Below, piece by piece: positions 1-8,653 of a stretch of DNA of 64,000 nt; within the stretch, counting starts at the first letter, position 1; every line of letters starts with the position of its first letter. The stretch lies in the NCBI RefSeq assembly GCF_016894445.1, contig NZ_CP056775.1, forward strand, positions 5,010,001 through 5,074,000, read 5' to 3'. A program made the position numbers and the translations under genes. The stretch comes from Dyadobacter sandarakinus. Its GTDB lineage: Bacteria > Bacteroidota > Bacteroidia > Cytophagales > Spirosomataceae. A model generated the notes under the pieces. That model searched no databases. It had not been told where the DNA came from and saw only the letters and a list, made by a program, of their open reading frames with translations.

Positions 1-1
1 C

Positions 2-1216
2 AGGCTGCCACTCACAATCTGGTCTTTCCTGATTACAGCGGTACTCGGTCTTATTTCGTTCCCGGTTCTTCTTTCGTCCGTATTGCTTCTCATCTTCGAC
101 CGTCACTTCGGTACCAGCTTTTATCTTTCAGATATATATATCAATGGAGAAGCATTGCCGAACGTAGGTGGTAGCCCTATTTTGTTCCAGCACCTTTTCT
201 GGTTCCTGGGTCACCCTGAAGTTTACATCGTTCTTCTGCCAGCACTTGGTATTACTTCAGAAGTAATTGCAACAAACTCGCGCAAACCGATCTTCGGTTA
301 TCGCGCCATGATTGCATCTATGCTGGGTATTGCATTTTTGGCATTCATCGTTTGGGCTCACCACATGTTTGTGACAGGTATGAATCCATTCCTTGGCTCA
401 GTGTTCATGTTCCTGACGCTGATCATTGCCGTACCTTCCGCAGTAAAAGGGTTCAACTATATTACTACGCTTTGGAGAGGTAACATCGTTTTTACGCCGG
501 GTATGCTCTTTTCAATCGGATTGGTTTCTCTGTTTGTGTCAGGAGGTTTAACCGGGATTATTCTTGGTAACAGTGCCCTTGATATCCAACTGCATGATAC
601 GTACTTTGTTGTTGCCCACTTCCACCTTGTAATGGGTGCGGCTTCGGCCTTTGGATTATTTGCGGGAGTTTACCACTGGTTTCCTAAAATGTTTGGAAGA
701 ATGATGAATACCAGCCTCGGACAGCTACACTTTTGGTTGACTTTCCTGGGCGTATATCTGGTGTTTATTCCAATGCACTATGTAGGTATCGCTGGTTTTC
801 CTCGTCGATATTATCAGTTCACAAGCTACGACTTTACCCATAAGTTCATGGACATGAATATGTTCATTTCCGTAGCTGCGATTTTCGCTTTTCTTGCTCA
901 GTTTATCTTCCTTTGGAACTTCTTCTACAGCATTTTCAAAGGTAAGAAAGCGCCTCAAAATCCGTGGAGATCGAATACGCTTGAATGGACAGCTCCTGTC
1001 AACCCAGGTCATGGTAACTGGGAAGGTGATCTTCCTGCAGTGTACCGCTGGTCTTATGATTACAGCAAGCCGGGTGCAAAGGAGGATTTTATCCCTCAGA
1101 ACGTTCCATATTCTCAGACACTGGAATCTAACTTCCCGCATGAGAATGAACTGATTGCCACAGAAAAGGCTATTGAGTCGCAGAATTTTAATGACCAATT
1201 TAAAGTCTCACATTGA
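2..1216 (+). CDS. ctaD: Cytochrome c oxidase subunit I, 5' truncated by window
   Basis: Catalytic subunit of a heme-copper terminal oxidase, which reduces O2 to water and pumps protons across the inner membrane. The frame is open from base 2, so the true start lies left of the window; an internal ATG at 83 is not the start. Seen: the HPEVY motif near base 212 (CuB His and the cross-linked Tyr), the WAHHMF pair of CuB histidines near 355, and VVAHFHLVMG near 610 with the heme a3 and heme a histidines. Several hydrophobic membrane segments are present. The C-terminal tail from about base 940 is hydrophilic. The end overlaps the heme A synthase gene. It opens the visible part of a cox operon running to 6300. 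Confidence 0.97.
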   Translation, partial: RLPLTIWSFLITAVLGLISFPVLLSSVLLLIFDRHFGTSFYLSDIYINGEALPNVGGSPILFQHLFWFLGHPEVYIVLLPALGITSEVIATNSRKPIFGYRAMIASMLGIAFLAFIVWAHHMFVTGMNPFLGSVFMFLTLIIAVPSAVKGFNYITTLWRGNIVFTPGMLFSIGLVSLFVSGGLTGIILGNSALDIQLHDTYFVVAHFHLVMGAASAFGLFAGVYHWFPKMFGRMMNTSLGQLHFWLTFLGVYLVFIPMHYVGIAGFPRRYYQFTSYDFTHKFMDMNMFISVAAIFAFLAQFIFLWNFFYSIFKGKKAPQNPWRSNTLEWTAPVNPGHGNWEGDLPAVYRWSYDYSKPGAKEDFIPQNVPYSQTLESNFPHENELIATEKAIESQNFNDQFKVSH

Positions 1217-2219
1217 GCCAAAAGCTAACCGTCGTTTTCGGCGGTTAGCTTTAAATACAATCATTGTACTCTACCTGCTTATTGTCGCGGGTGGAGTAGT
1301 GAGGAGTACAGGCTCCGGCATGGGTTGTCCGGATTGGCCCCGCTGTTTCGGAAGATGGGTTCCACCTACCGAGTTGAGCGAGCTACCTGCTGATTACAAG
1401 GAGGTTTACCGCGGAAAGCTGAAGGGCGAGGTTATATTCAATCCGGCAAAAACCTGGACTGAATATGTAAACAGACTGATAGGAGCTTTTACGGGAGTTA
1501 TGATTTTCCTCCTGCTCCTAGCTTCACTTCCATTCCTGAAAAGAGGTCCCAGGAAAATATTCTACTACAGCCTTTCCGCTTTCCTTCTTGTTGGGTTTCA
1601 GGGTTGGCTTGGTGCAAAGGTAGTTTCATTTGAACTTGCACCTGTTGTAGTTACGTTGCACATGTTACTGGCTATTGTAATCGTCTTTTTGGTACTATAC
1701 CTTTTTACCTGGGCGAGATTTTTTGGTCAGAGTGACATCAACAATGTTAAAGACAAAGCAGGGCTAAGTGGATGGGGTGTTGCTGCCATGAGCCTTTCTC
1801 TGGTACAAATCCTGCTGGGTACCCAGGTACGTGAGACGATGGACGTCACTATTGCTGCTTTGGGTTATGATCAGCGGGCACTCTGGATAGGGTCACTTGG
1901 TACCGAGTTCTATATTCACCGGTCTTTCTCAATATTGCTGGTGCTTATAAATGGACTCTGGATCTATAAGGTCCTGCAGGTTGAGCAGGCTGGCTCAATC
2001 ATACGGAAGTTTGCTTTTGCCTGTGCAGGTGTTTTGGGTATAGAGTTGCTTACAGGTATATCGATGGCTTACCTTGGTGTACCAGCCTTAGCGCAACCAT
2101 CACATCTTGTACTTGCGATCATTCTGATAGGCTTACAGTACATGGTTTGGCTTCTGAATAGTAAAAGATATTTGAGTACAGCGCCCCAATCCGGCGCTCC
2201 TATATTGGTTAACGAATGA
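1191..2219 (+). CDS. ctaA: Heme A synthase (CtaA/COX15)
   Basis: Converts heme O to heme A, the cofactor of the neighbouring oxidase. About 342 aa and polytopic. The N-terminal motif GGVVRSTGSGMGCPDWPRC is characteristic, and conserved heme-ligand histidines lie in later segments (for example VTLHMLLAI and YIHRSFSILL). The frame is open from an ATG at 1155. I prefer ATG 1191, because the first dozen extra residues are unconserved-looking and 1191 leaves a short 26-bp overlap with the end of ctaD. It ends in an ATGA overlap with the heme O synthase gene, so the two are probably translationally coupled. Confidence 0.93.
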   Translation: MTNLKSHIEPKANRRFRRLALNTIIVLYLLIVAGGVVRSTGSGMGCPDWPRCFGRWVPPTELSELPADYKEVYRGKLKGEVIFNPAKTWTEYVNRLIGAFTGVMIFLLLLASLPFLKRGPRKIFYYSLSAFLLVGFQGWLGAKVVSFELAPVVVTLHMLLAIVIVFLVLYLFTWARFFGQSDINNVKDKAGLSGWGVAAMSLSLVQILLGTQVRETMDVTIAALGYDQRALWIGSLGTEFYIHRSFSILLVLINGLWIYKVLQVEQAGSIIRKFAFACAGVLGIELLTGISMAYLGVPALAQPSHLVLAIILIGLQYMVWLLNSKRYLSTAPQSGAPILVNE

Positions 2220-3109
2220 CATCAGCTGAGGAAAGTTTAAGTCTTTTTAGTGGAGTTAGGGGTAGGTTGAGTGTTCTGTTCGAGCTATTGAAGTTCAGAT
2301 TAGCTTCATTAATTGCTTTTTCCGGCGCGATGGGTTACTGCCTCGGTGCAAAGGAAGTAAGCGGCGTAAAAATGGTGCTGTTTATCATTGCTTCAATCGC
2401 TATCACCGGTGCTGCTAATATCATTAATCAGATTCTTGAAAAGGATCTGGATAAATTGATGAAGCGGACGATGTCCAGACCCCTACCGAGTGGCCGGATC
2501 TCTGTCGAACAGGCTGCTGCTTACGCAATCATTTTGGGCGTGGGATCCTTGGCAATCTTCGTTACAGCTTTCAACCTGAATACTGCGCTCATATCGCTTC
2601 TTTCACTGATTCTGTATGGTTTTGTTTACACACCATTAAAGAAAGTCGGTCCGATTGCGGTGTTTGTTGGAGCATTCCCAGGGGCATTTCCTCCCATGAT
2701 TGGTTGGGTGGCGGCTACAAACCACTTTGGTCTTGAACCGGGTATTCTGTTTGCCATTCAGTTCTTCTGGCAGTTTCCGCATTTCTGGGCTATCGCCTGG
2801 GTTCTGGATGATGATTATCGGAGAGCAGGCTTTAAGTTGCTGCCTGCAAATGGCCTCAAAGATTCAGATACAACGTTGCAGATTATGATTTACACGTTGT
2901 TTTTGCTTCCGGTTGGCTGGTTGCCATATGAGTTGGGAATGACGGGGATAAACTCTGCGTTCGTAGCTTCGATTTTCGGAATTCTATTTCTTGCGCAGAC
3001 TTTCCATCTGATGCGTACCTGTACGGACAAGACTGCCAAGCAACTGATGTTCGGATCGTTTATATACCTGCCCATTGTGCAAATTGCGTTTTTGTTGGAT
3101 AAATTGTGA
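2216..3109 (+). CDS. ctaB: Protoheme IX farnesyltransferase (heme O synthase)
   Basis: UbiA-family membrane prenyltransferase that adds a farnesyl group to heme B to make heme O, the substrate of CtaA just upstream. 297 aa. Both Asp-rich prenyltransferase motifs are visible: N..NQILEKDLDKLMKRTMSRPL in the first cytoplasmic loop and DDDYRRAGFKLLP in the second. The start ATG overlaps the ctaA stop by 4 bp (ATGA). The gene order ctaA-ctaB between oxidase subunit genes is usual for cofactor assembly in Bacteroidota. Confidence 0.95.
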   Translation: MTSAEESLSLFSGVRGRLSVLFELLKFRLASLIAFSGAMGYCLGAKEVSGVKMVLFIIASIAITGAANIINQILEKDLDKLMKRTMSRPLPSGRISVEQAAAYAIILGVGSLAIFVTAFNLNTALISLLSLILYGFVYTPLKKVGPIAVFVGAFPGAFPPMIGWVAATNHFGLEPGILFAIQFFWQFPHFWAIAWVLDDDYRRAGFKLLPANGLKDSDTTLQIMIYTLFLLPVGWLPYELGMTGINSAFVASIFGILFLAQTFHLMRTCTDKTAKQLMFGSFIYLPIVQIAFLLDKL

Positions 3110-3120
3110 TTAAGTTTTAG

Positions 3121-3714
3121 GTGAAAATGGAAAGTGTTCAACAGTTAAAAAGTGATCGGAGTCCACGGGAGACATTGTCTATGGACCCGATTAAGTTCAT
3201 ACTTTGGTTGTTCCTCGTGACAATCATTATGCTTTTTGCGTCTCAAACCAGTGCTTACCTCGTAAGAAGAGCGGAAGGTAACTGGCTAGAATTTGAAATG
3301 CCTCAAATCTTCTGGTATAGTACTGTAGTGCTTGCTCTGAGTAGTGCAGCTATGCAATGGGCGTATTTTGCGGCAAAAAAAGACCGTTTCAGGGAATTGA
3401 AGATAGCAATTTCTATTACTTTTGTCCTGGGTCTGGCTTTTCTGTTTATGCAGTTTGAAGGATGGAAGAAGCTCGTTGAAATGAATGTTTATTTCGTGGG
3501 CAATCCGTCAGGATCGTTTTTTTATGTGTTTACAGGATTGCATGGATTGCACCTGATTAGTGGTATTATCGTGCTGATGTTTTCACTGGCAGCTGCAGTT
3601 CGGATGAATGTTCATTCAAAAAACCTTCGGAAAATCGAGATATGTGTAACATACTGGCATTTTCTGGACATACTTTGGATATACCTTTTTGTTTTTTTAT
3701 TGACTTTTAAATAA
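3121..3714 (+). CDS. Cytochrome c oxidase subunit III, short paralogue
   Basis: Heme-copper oxidase subunit III family (COX3-like), 197 aa from a GTG at 3121 or 195 aa from the ATG at 3127; the two starts cannot be separated by eye. Five hydrophobic segments are visible. The family motifs GLHGLHLISG and TYWHFLDILWIYLF (the conserved His/Trp block near the C-terminus) are present. It is followed 12 bp later by a second, longer subunit III gene. Two tandem subunit III genes are common in Bacteroidota caa3 clusters. Confidence 0.92.
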   Translation: MKMESVQQLKSDRSPRETLSMDPIKFILWLFLVTIIMLFASQTSAYLVRRAEGNWLEFEMPQIFWYSTVVLALSSAAMQWAYFAAKKDRFRELKIAISITFVLGLAFLFMQFEGWKKLVEMNVYFVGNPSGSFFYVFTGLHGLHLISGIIVLMFSLAAAVRMNVHSKNLRKIEICVTYWHFLDILWIYLFVFLLTFK

Positions 3715-3726
3715 TAATACTGATCA

Positions 3727-4497
3727 ATGGCTGCAAATGTAACAACACCTGGCGCAGTAGAACCCAAGATGTGGTTGGGGGGTATTGAGCCGATGAAAGC
3801 AAGTTACGGTAAACTGATGATGTGGTTTTTCCTCATCTCGGATACATTTACCTTTTCCGCCTTGCTGGTTGCTTATGGCACAGCGCGGTTTAGCTTTCCT
3901 GCTTTTCAGGGTGAAGCAGCGGATTTTACATTTTCAAACATGTACTGGCCGATACCTGAAAAGGTATATGAAGCAGTGCCATTTCTTCATGGCATCTCAC
4001 TCCCGCTGGTATTTGTCGGTATTATGACATTTATATTGATTGCAAGTAGCGTTACAATGGTACTTGCAGTAGAGGCAGGCCACAGGATGGATCGTGCAAG
4101 TGTTGAGAAATACATGTTGTGGACAATCCTCGGTGGTTTTACTTTCCTTGGATGCCAGGCCTGGGAGTGGTCCCACTTTATTCATGGTACAGACGCTGGT
4201 TCCGTAATGAAAGTGATTGAAAATGGAACTTGGGTCAACAAGACAATTTTTGGGGCTAACCTGACGGAGAATCAGTACGGTCCTCCTGCTTTTGCTGATT
4301 TCTTCTTCTTCATTACCGGCTTCCATGGAACGCACGTATTTAGTGGTGTTATTCTGAACATTCTTATATTCTTCCGTGCTGCTACCGGTTTTTACGATAA
4401 GAGAGGGAGCTATGAGATGGTAGAAAAAGTAGGACTCTACTGGCACTTCGTAGATTTGGTATGGGTATTTGTATTTACATTCTTTTACCTGGTTTAA
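3727..4497 (+). CDS. ctaE: Cytochrome c oxidase subunit III, long paralogue
   Basis: 256 aa COX3-family integral membrane protein. Seen: a charged N-terminus, several membrane spans, FITGFHGTHVFSGVILN and the terminal block LYWHFVDLVWVFVFTFFY that matches subunit III. It is about 60 residues longer than its upstream paralogue and has an extra loop around residues 60-90 and 150-190. Subunit III stabilises proton uptake and the active site of subunit I. It is in the same orientation and tightly spaced with the flanking cox genes. Confidence 0.94.
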   Translation: MAANVTTPGAVEPKMWLGGIEPMKASYGKLMMWFFLISDTFTFSALLVAYGTARFSFPAFQGEAADFTFSNMYWPIPEKVYEAVPFLHGISLPLVFVGIMTFILIASSVTMVLAVEAGHRMDRASVEKYMLWTILGGFTFLGCQAWEWSHFIHGTDAGSVMKVIENGTWVNKTIFGANLTENQYGPPAFADFFFFITGFHGTHVFSGVILNILIFFRAATGFYDKRGSYEMVEKVGLYWHFVDLVWVFVFTFFYLV

Positions 4498-4526
4498 TAA
4501 GCAATAAATATTACATCTAGATAAAA

Positions 4527-4856
4527 ATGGCTAACGTACATCATATACATAACCAGGATCCCGAAGCTGGCGCTGAACAAAGAAAAGCAATCTGGAAAAC
4601 GTTCTGGATCTTGCTGGTACTAACTGCAGTTGAATTCTTGATTGCATTTACCCTGCATCACGGTACTTTGAAGGTTGCAATCTTCATTGTCATGACCATT
4701 GTGAAAGCGTTTTACATTGTCGGCGAATTCATGCACTTAAAACACGAGACAAAATCGCTGATATGGTCAATTCTGATTCCTGTGATTTTCGTTGCGTGGC
4801 TGATACTGGCACTACTTCTTGAAGGCAATGCCATATTCAAGGCGGTTTTCGATTAA
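4527..4856 (+). CDS. ctaF: Cytochrome c oxidase subunit IV (prokaryotic, caa3 type)
   Basis: Small 109 aa membrane protein with a hydrophilic His-rich N-terminus (about 25 residues) and three hydrophobic segments (FWILLVLTAVEFLIAF, AIFIVMTIVKAFYIVGEF, and WSILIPVIFVAWLILALLL). The phrase VKAFYIVGEFMHLKHE is typical of the bacterial COX4 family that stabilises subunits I and III. Its position directly after the subunit III genes agrees with this. Confidence 0.9.
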   Translation: MANVHHIHNQDPEAGAEQRKAIWKTFWILLVLTAVEFLIAFTLHHGTLKVAIFIVMTIVKAFYIVGEFMHLKHETKSLIWSILIPVIFVAWLILALLLEGNAIFKAVFD

Positions 4857-4862
4857 AGCATA

Positions 4863-5477
4863 ATGACTAAATCATTCAAAGCCGGATTACTGATCGTCAC
4901 ATTGGTAATACCGGCTTTTGTTTTTGCATTCCTTCAGTTTTTTGGCACAAACCATTATAATCTACCCTACTTCGTACCAGAAAGAAATGAAGGCGGGCAG
5001 GTAGTGATGTCAAAGGGCGACACTGTATTCCGGAAGTTGAATGTCATAAGCCTTAACAACAATTTAAGCTCATTTGAGCTTGCAGGCAAACTGACGGTTG
5101 TCCATTTTCTCCCGCAGACCTGTGAAGATTCCTGCGAGTTGGTTTTGGCTCAACTTGAACGCATAGCAGTGTTAGAAAATGCAATTCCTGAGTTAAATTT
5201 GTTGACCTTAACATACTCACAGGAAAATAGCGATAGGATACGTGAGAAAGCTGATGTGGCTGGCTGGCATACACTCAGGGGATCGGAGCAGGATATTACG
5301 AGTTGGCTGAGTAGCAATGTGCAGGATGCTGAGATGCCTGAGAAGAAACTTGTGTTATTTGACTACCAGGGTTACGTAAGAGGCTTGTACAATGCATTGG
5401 ATGCGGCTGAAATAGACCGGCTGATGGCTGAAATTAAGATTTTGAATTACGAAAAAAGAAAGAAGCAGGAGGAGTAA
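4863..5477 (+). CDS. Sco1/SenC-like copper chaperone homologue
   Basis: Thioredoxin-fold protein with one N-terminal membrane anchor (residues about 7-27), 204 aa, predicted to face the periplasm. Sco proteins deliver copper to the CuA site of the oxidase using a CxxxC pair and a distant histidine. The CxxxC is present (QTCEDSCE, Cys87 and Cys91). The distant His expected just before the LxLFDxxG strand is not seen: that position is Pro159 in EMPEKKLVLFDYQG. The protein may therefore act as a thiol reductase rather than a copper donor, or bind copper differently. It lies 6 bp after subunit IV. Confidence 0.85.
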   Translation: MTKSFKAGLLIVTLVIPAFVFAFLQFFGTNHYNLPYFVPERNEGGQVVMSKGDTVFRKLNVISLNNNLSSFELAGKLTVVHFLPQTCEDSCELVLAQLERIAVLENAIPELNLLTLTYSQENSDRIREKADVAGWHTLRGSEQDITSWLSSNVQDAEMPEKKLVLFDYQGYVRGLYNALDAAEIDRLMAEIKILNYEKRKKQEE

Positions 5478-5479
5478 TT

Positions 5480-6019
5480 ATGGCAACGCTGGTATTGGCA
5501 AAAAAACCTAAATACGAAAGGATAATCAACATTCTGGCCATTGTTATTCCACTGGCAGTAGCTGTGCTGCTCGGAATCAGGCAAAAGGTGGATCTCGGTG
5601 CCTGGACGAAGGTATTACCTCATGTTATCGGTGTTATTAATTCTTTAACTGCCGTATTGCTTATTGCAGGCTATGTATTTGTGAAACAGGGCAAGGTAGC
5701 AGCTCACCGACAAACGATGACAGGTGCTTTTCTTCTTGGAGCGGTTTTCCTGGTATGCTACATTCTGTACCACGTTTCCAATGAGTCTACACCTTATGGT
5801 GGTCAGGGCTTCATTCGCCCGGTCTACTACTTTCTACTGATATCGCACATCACGCTGTCCATCGTGGTGGTGTGGTTTGTATTACGTGCGGTGTACTTTG
5901 GTTATACTAACCAGATTACGGCGCATAGAAAAGCAACAAAATGGGCATTACCGATCTGGTTGTATGTCAGTATTTCCGGTGTAGTCGTTTATTTAATGAT
6001 TAGTCCTTATTACTCATGA
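5480..6019 (+). CDS. DUF420 / CtaM-like oxidase assembly membrane protein
   Basis: 179 aa, five hydrophobic segments, with conserved polar residues of the DUF420 family (KVAAHRQTMTG, LLISHITLSIV, ITAHRKATKWALPIWLYVSISG). Family knowledge: DUF420 members (CtaM/YozB) are needed for maturation of aa3/caa3 oxidase in Gram-positive bacteria. The location two bases after the Sco gene fits a role in cofactor insertion. The end overlaps the next gene by 4 bp (ATGA). Confidence 0.88.
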   Translation: MATLVLAKKPKYERIINILAIVIPLAVAVLLGIRQKVDLGAWTKVLPHVIGVINSLTAVLLIAGYVFVKQGKVAAHRQTMTGAFLLGAVFLVCYILYHVSNESTPYGGQGFIRPVYYFLLISHITLSIVVVWFVLRAVYFGYTNQITAHRKATKWALPIWLYVSISGVVVYLMISPYYS

Positions 6020-6300
6020 AAAAGTGGATCATAATAGCTGGTTTTGTGCTGACACTCGTCCTGATTGGAAGTGATGGGTGGGCACAATGCGCAATGTGTC
6101 GCGGAACCGTCGAAAGTTCAATGGGCAATGGAAGAAATAATGTTGGCGTAGGGCTTAACACAGGAATTATGTTTCTTTTTGTCATGCCCTACTTACTGGT
6201 AGCAATCATCGGATATCTCTGGTACCGAAACAGCCGGAAACAGCAGCAGGAGCGCGACTTTATTGCCTCCCGGGTAAGACAAGCGCTACAAGGTAGTTAA
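6016..6300 (+). CDS. Small membrane protein at end of cox operon
   Basis: 94 aa, no family that I recognise with confidence. Seen: an N-terminal signal peptide or membrane segment (MKKWIIIAGFVLTLVLIGSDGWA), a CAMC motif directly after the likely cleavage site, a second membrane segment around residues 52-70, and a basic and Gln-rich C-terminal tail. The ATGA overlap with the DUF420 gene places it in the same operon. The exposed CxxC pair could bind metal or take part in thiol exchange during oxidase assembly; that is inference. Confidence 0.8.
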   Translation: MKKWIIIAGFVLTLVLIGSDGWAQCAMCRGTVESSMGNGRNNVGVGLNTGIMFLFVMPYLLVAIIGYLWYRNSRKQQQERDFIASRVRQALQGS

Positions 6301-6303
6301 ATG

Positions 6304-6336
6304 AAAGCGGAGCAAGAGCTTCGCTTTTTTGTTTTT
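6304..6336 (+). terminator. Intrinsic terminator of the cox operon
   Basis: A 10-bp stem (AAAGCGGAGC with GCTTCGCTTT, one G.U pair) with a 4-nt loop, followed by a T-rich run. It lies between the convergent cox operon and murI. Confidence 0.8.
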
Positions 6337-6339
6337 TCC

Positions 6340-7149
6340 CTATTCCCAAAGTGGATAATGTTCCAGCTGAATCTGTTTACCAAAAAATATCTCAGTGGAT
6401 TGCTCGAACGACTGGGTGTAATCGGATACAAAGAACTGCCTTCTGCCTTCTCCTTTTTCGTTCAGCAAATAATGTTGTTCCAGAAAACCTTTCAATGACC
6501 GAGCAACGATCTCAGATGAATCAAGAATTTCTACTTTGCCTTCATAAAACGTCTGAATCTGATTTTTGATTAAAGGATAATGGGTGCATCCCAGAATCAA
6601 TGCTTCAATACCGGTCAGCACACTGTCTGAAAGATAGCTGGTGATAATACTTTCACTGATGTTGTTGTCGAAAAAACCCTCTTCAATCATAGGTGCCAGC
6701 AGCGGCGTAGCAAGCGACTTCAGGTTAATTCCTTTGTCCAGCGCATCCACTTTCTTTTTGTAAACATTGGACAGCACGGTTTGCTTGGTACCAATCAGCC
6801 CAATGGTTTTACCCTCATAATGTTCCTTGATGTAGTCGACGATGGGGTCAATTACATTCATCACCTTCGCCTTACTGCCTACATACTCTTTAACCAGCTC
6901 GTATGCCGCAGCAGATGCCGAGTTACAGGCTATGAGGATCAGTTTACAATTCTGCTGAATCAGCATGTTGCATATTTTGATCGAATACGCCTGAATCGCA
7001 GCGGTTGATTTGTCCCCATAAGGTAAATGGGCAGTGTCACCGAAGTAGATCGTGTTTTCTTGTCCAAGGAGCCGGGTAACCGCGCTGGCAACCGTCATTC
7101 CCCCGATTCCACTGTCGAAAATACCGATAGGTGCAGATGAATTAAGCAT
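6340..7149 (-). CDS. murI: Glutamate racemase
   Basis: Interconverts L- and D-glutamate to supply D-Glu for peptidoglycan. 269 aa from ATG 7149; the frame runs further upstream but those residues are unlike the family, and PIGIFDSGIGG begins correctly a few residues after this start. Both catalytic cysteines are visible, in LILIACNSASA and LILGCTHYPLI. Length is normal. It is divergent from the ECF sigma factor gene, with a 117-bp gap that must hold both promoters. Confidence 0.96.
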   Translation of the reverse strand: MLNSSAPIGIFDSGIGGMTVASAVTRLLGQENTIYFGDTAHLPYGDKSTAAIQAYSIKICNMLIQQNCKLILIACNSASAAAYELVKEYVGSKAKVMNVIDPIVDYIKEHYEGKTIGLIGTKQTVLSNVYKKKVDALDKGINLKSLATPLLAPMIEEGFFDNNISESIITSYLSDSVLTGIEALILGCTHYPLIKNQIQTFYEGKVEILDSSEIVARSLKGFLEQHYLLNEKGEGRRQFFVSDYTQSFEQSTEIFFGKQIQLEHYPLWE

Positions 7150-7266
7150 TGAATTATATCTGATAATGGTTTTCAAAGCTATCAGAACAGATTTGATAAA
7201 AAAAATGTATGCTCGTGCAACTTCTGCTGTGGTAAAGCGCATCTTGCTGCTGAAATCACCAAACTA

Positions 7267-7863
7267 ATGGGGCGAATTTTAGCATTGTTTAGCCAGGAAG
7301 GTCAGCTTGTAAGCGCTTTGAAAAGGGACGATCCCAAAGCGCAGCGACAAGCCTATGACAAATACAGCCGGAGGATGCTGGGGCTTTGCTATCGCTATGT
7401 TTGTGATGATATGATTGCCGAGGACCTGATGGTAGAGGGGTTTATGAAGGTTTTCAGTAAGATAGATCAATTCAGTGGGGAAGGTAGTCTCGAAGGCTGG
7501 ATACGCAAGATCATGGTTAACGAAGCACTGGGTTACCTCCGGAAGTTTAAGAAAATTCAGGAAAGCCACCTGTCTGACGAGGCAGCGTATATCGCTGATG
7601 ATAGTTGTGCAAATGCGGAGCAAAATCTCGACGCACAAGCCCTCCTAGACCTTATTGCAACACTGCCCGAAGGTTACCGGACTGTTTTCAACCTTTATGC
7701 GATTGAAGGATATGCGCATCAGGAAATAGCAGAAATGCTGGGCGTGTCCGAAAGTACATCCAAGTCGCAGCTGCATCGGGCAAGAGCATTGTTACAAAAG
7801 CTGGTTAGTGAATGGGATATGGATTTTAAAAAAAAAGTAAACTATGAAAACGCATCCTGTTGA
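7267..7863 (+). CDS. ECF-type RNA polymerase sigma factor
   Basis: 198 aa sigma-70 family factor with only regions 2 and 4, so extracytoplasmic-function type. Region 2 (about residues 25-95) contains the helix AEDLMVEGFMKVFSKIDQF; region 4 (about 135-185) has LPEGYRTVFNLYAIEGYAHQEIAEMLGV and a DNA-recognition helix ending STSKSQLHRAR. The next gene overlaps it by 20 bp and encodes a protein with one central membrane span. That arrangement is typical of a sigma factor with its membrane regulator. Confidence 0.93.
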   Translation: MGRILALFSQEGQLVSALKRDDPKAQRQAYDKYSRRMLGLCYRYVCDDMIAEDLMVEGFMKVFSKIDQFSGEGSLEGWIRKIMVNEALGYLRKFKKIQESHLSDEAAYIADDSCANAEQNLDAQALLDLIATLPEGYRTVFNLYAIEGYAHQEIAEMLGVSESTSKSQLHRARALLQKLVSEWDMDFKKKVNYENASC

Positions 7864-8641
7864 TGATCTTTTCAGGAGTAAGTTGTCAGACATCAGCAAA
7901 ACTCCTTCGAATGCAGCCTGGGAAAAGCTGTCAGCTGGCACCGGAAAAGAAAATAAATCCAAAGCCCACTGGTGGTACGGAGTGGCTGCCAGTCTGGCAA
8001 TGCTTGTAAGTATCGGGTATGTGGTATGGAATGTAGAACATGAACAACGCACTGGCACCCACATCTCATTGGCACAAAAACAGCCACAGGCAAACGACCC
8101 TAAACCGACCGAAGTACCTACTGACTTACCGGAAGCAAAATCCGCTGTTGAAGTCAGGCCCGAAACCAGCATGACCGCAGTAGTAGCAGCCGGTACTGAC
8201 AAAAAGCGCCACGTACAAGAGCTAAGTGCACCTCAGCCGAATATCCAGGAATCATCAATTCAGAAGAGGGAAGAGCTCGTCACTGCCGTCACTCCGCTTG
8301 AAAGCATTGCTCCCATAGAGATTAATGAGAAAGAGCAATCCATGCCAAAGTTGCCGGAGTTAGCGGAGCAAAGTGTGGCTACTGCCACTCAGGAAGAAGT
8401 GAACCGCAAGATGGTGGTCCACATTGAACTTCCCTCCGAAGATGGACGGAAAGCAAAAGAAAGCAGGTTTGTGAAGGTATTCAGACAGCTAAAAAACGCG
8501 CGTGCCGGAGAGAAAGTGGACTGGGAGGAAGTAGGTTTTAATCCGAAGCGCATAATTGCCAGAGTAGACGATAAGTTGCGGAACGGAGAGGAAAAGTTTT
8601 CAGATAAGTACCAGGATATCAAAGAAAAAACAAAGTTGTAA
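7844..8641 (+). CDS. Single-span membrane protein, possible anti-sigma regulator
   Basis: 265 aa. Seen: a short cytoplasmic N-terminal part (residues 1-43), one membrane helix (about WYGVAASLAMLVSIGYVVW), then a long low-complexity periplasmic region rich in Pro, Glu, Lys and Thr, and a charged C-terminal helix. The N-terminus lacks an obvious zinc-binding anti-sigma motif. The 20-bp overlap with the sigma gene and the topology suggest a role as its membrane tether or anti-sigma factor; this is inference from context. Confidence 0.75.
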   Translation: MKTHPVDDLFRSKLSDISKTPSNAAWEKLSAGTGKENKSKAHWWYGVAASLAMLVSIGYVVWNVEHEQRTGTHISLAQKQPQANDPKPTEVPTDLPEAKSAVEVRPETSMTAVVAAGTDKKRHVQELSAPQPNIQESSIQKREELVTAVTPLESIAPIEINEKEQSMPKLPELAEQSVATATQEEVNRKMVVHIELPSEDGRKAKESRFVKVFRQLKNARAGEKVDWEEVGFNPKRIIARVDDKLRNGEEKFSDKYQDIKEKTKL

Positions 8642-8653
8642 ACTGATTGAGCC

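Noticed and set aside
725-1198. 157-codon open frame on the minus strand inside the oxidase subunit I gene
   Set aside because: Shadow of a strongly conserved gene; no protein-like composition.
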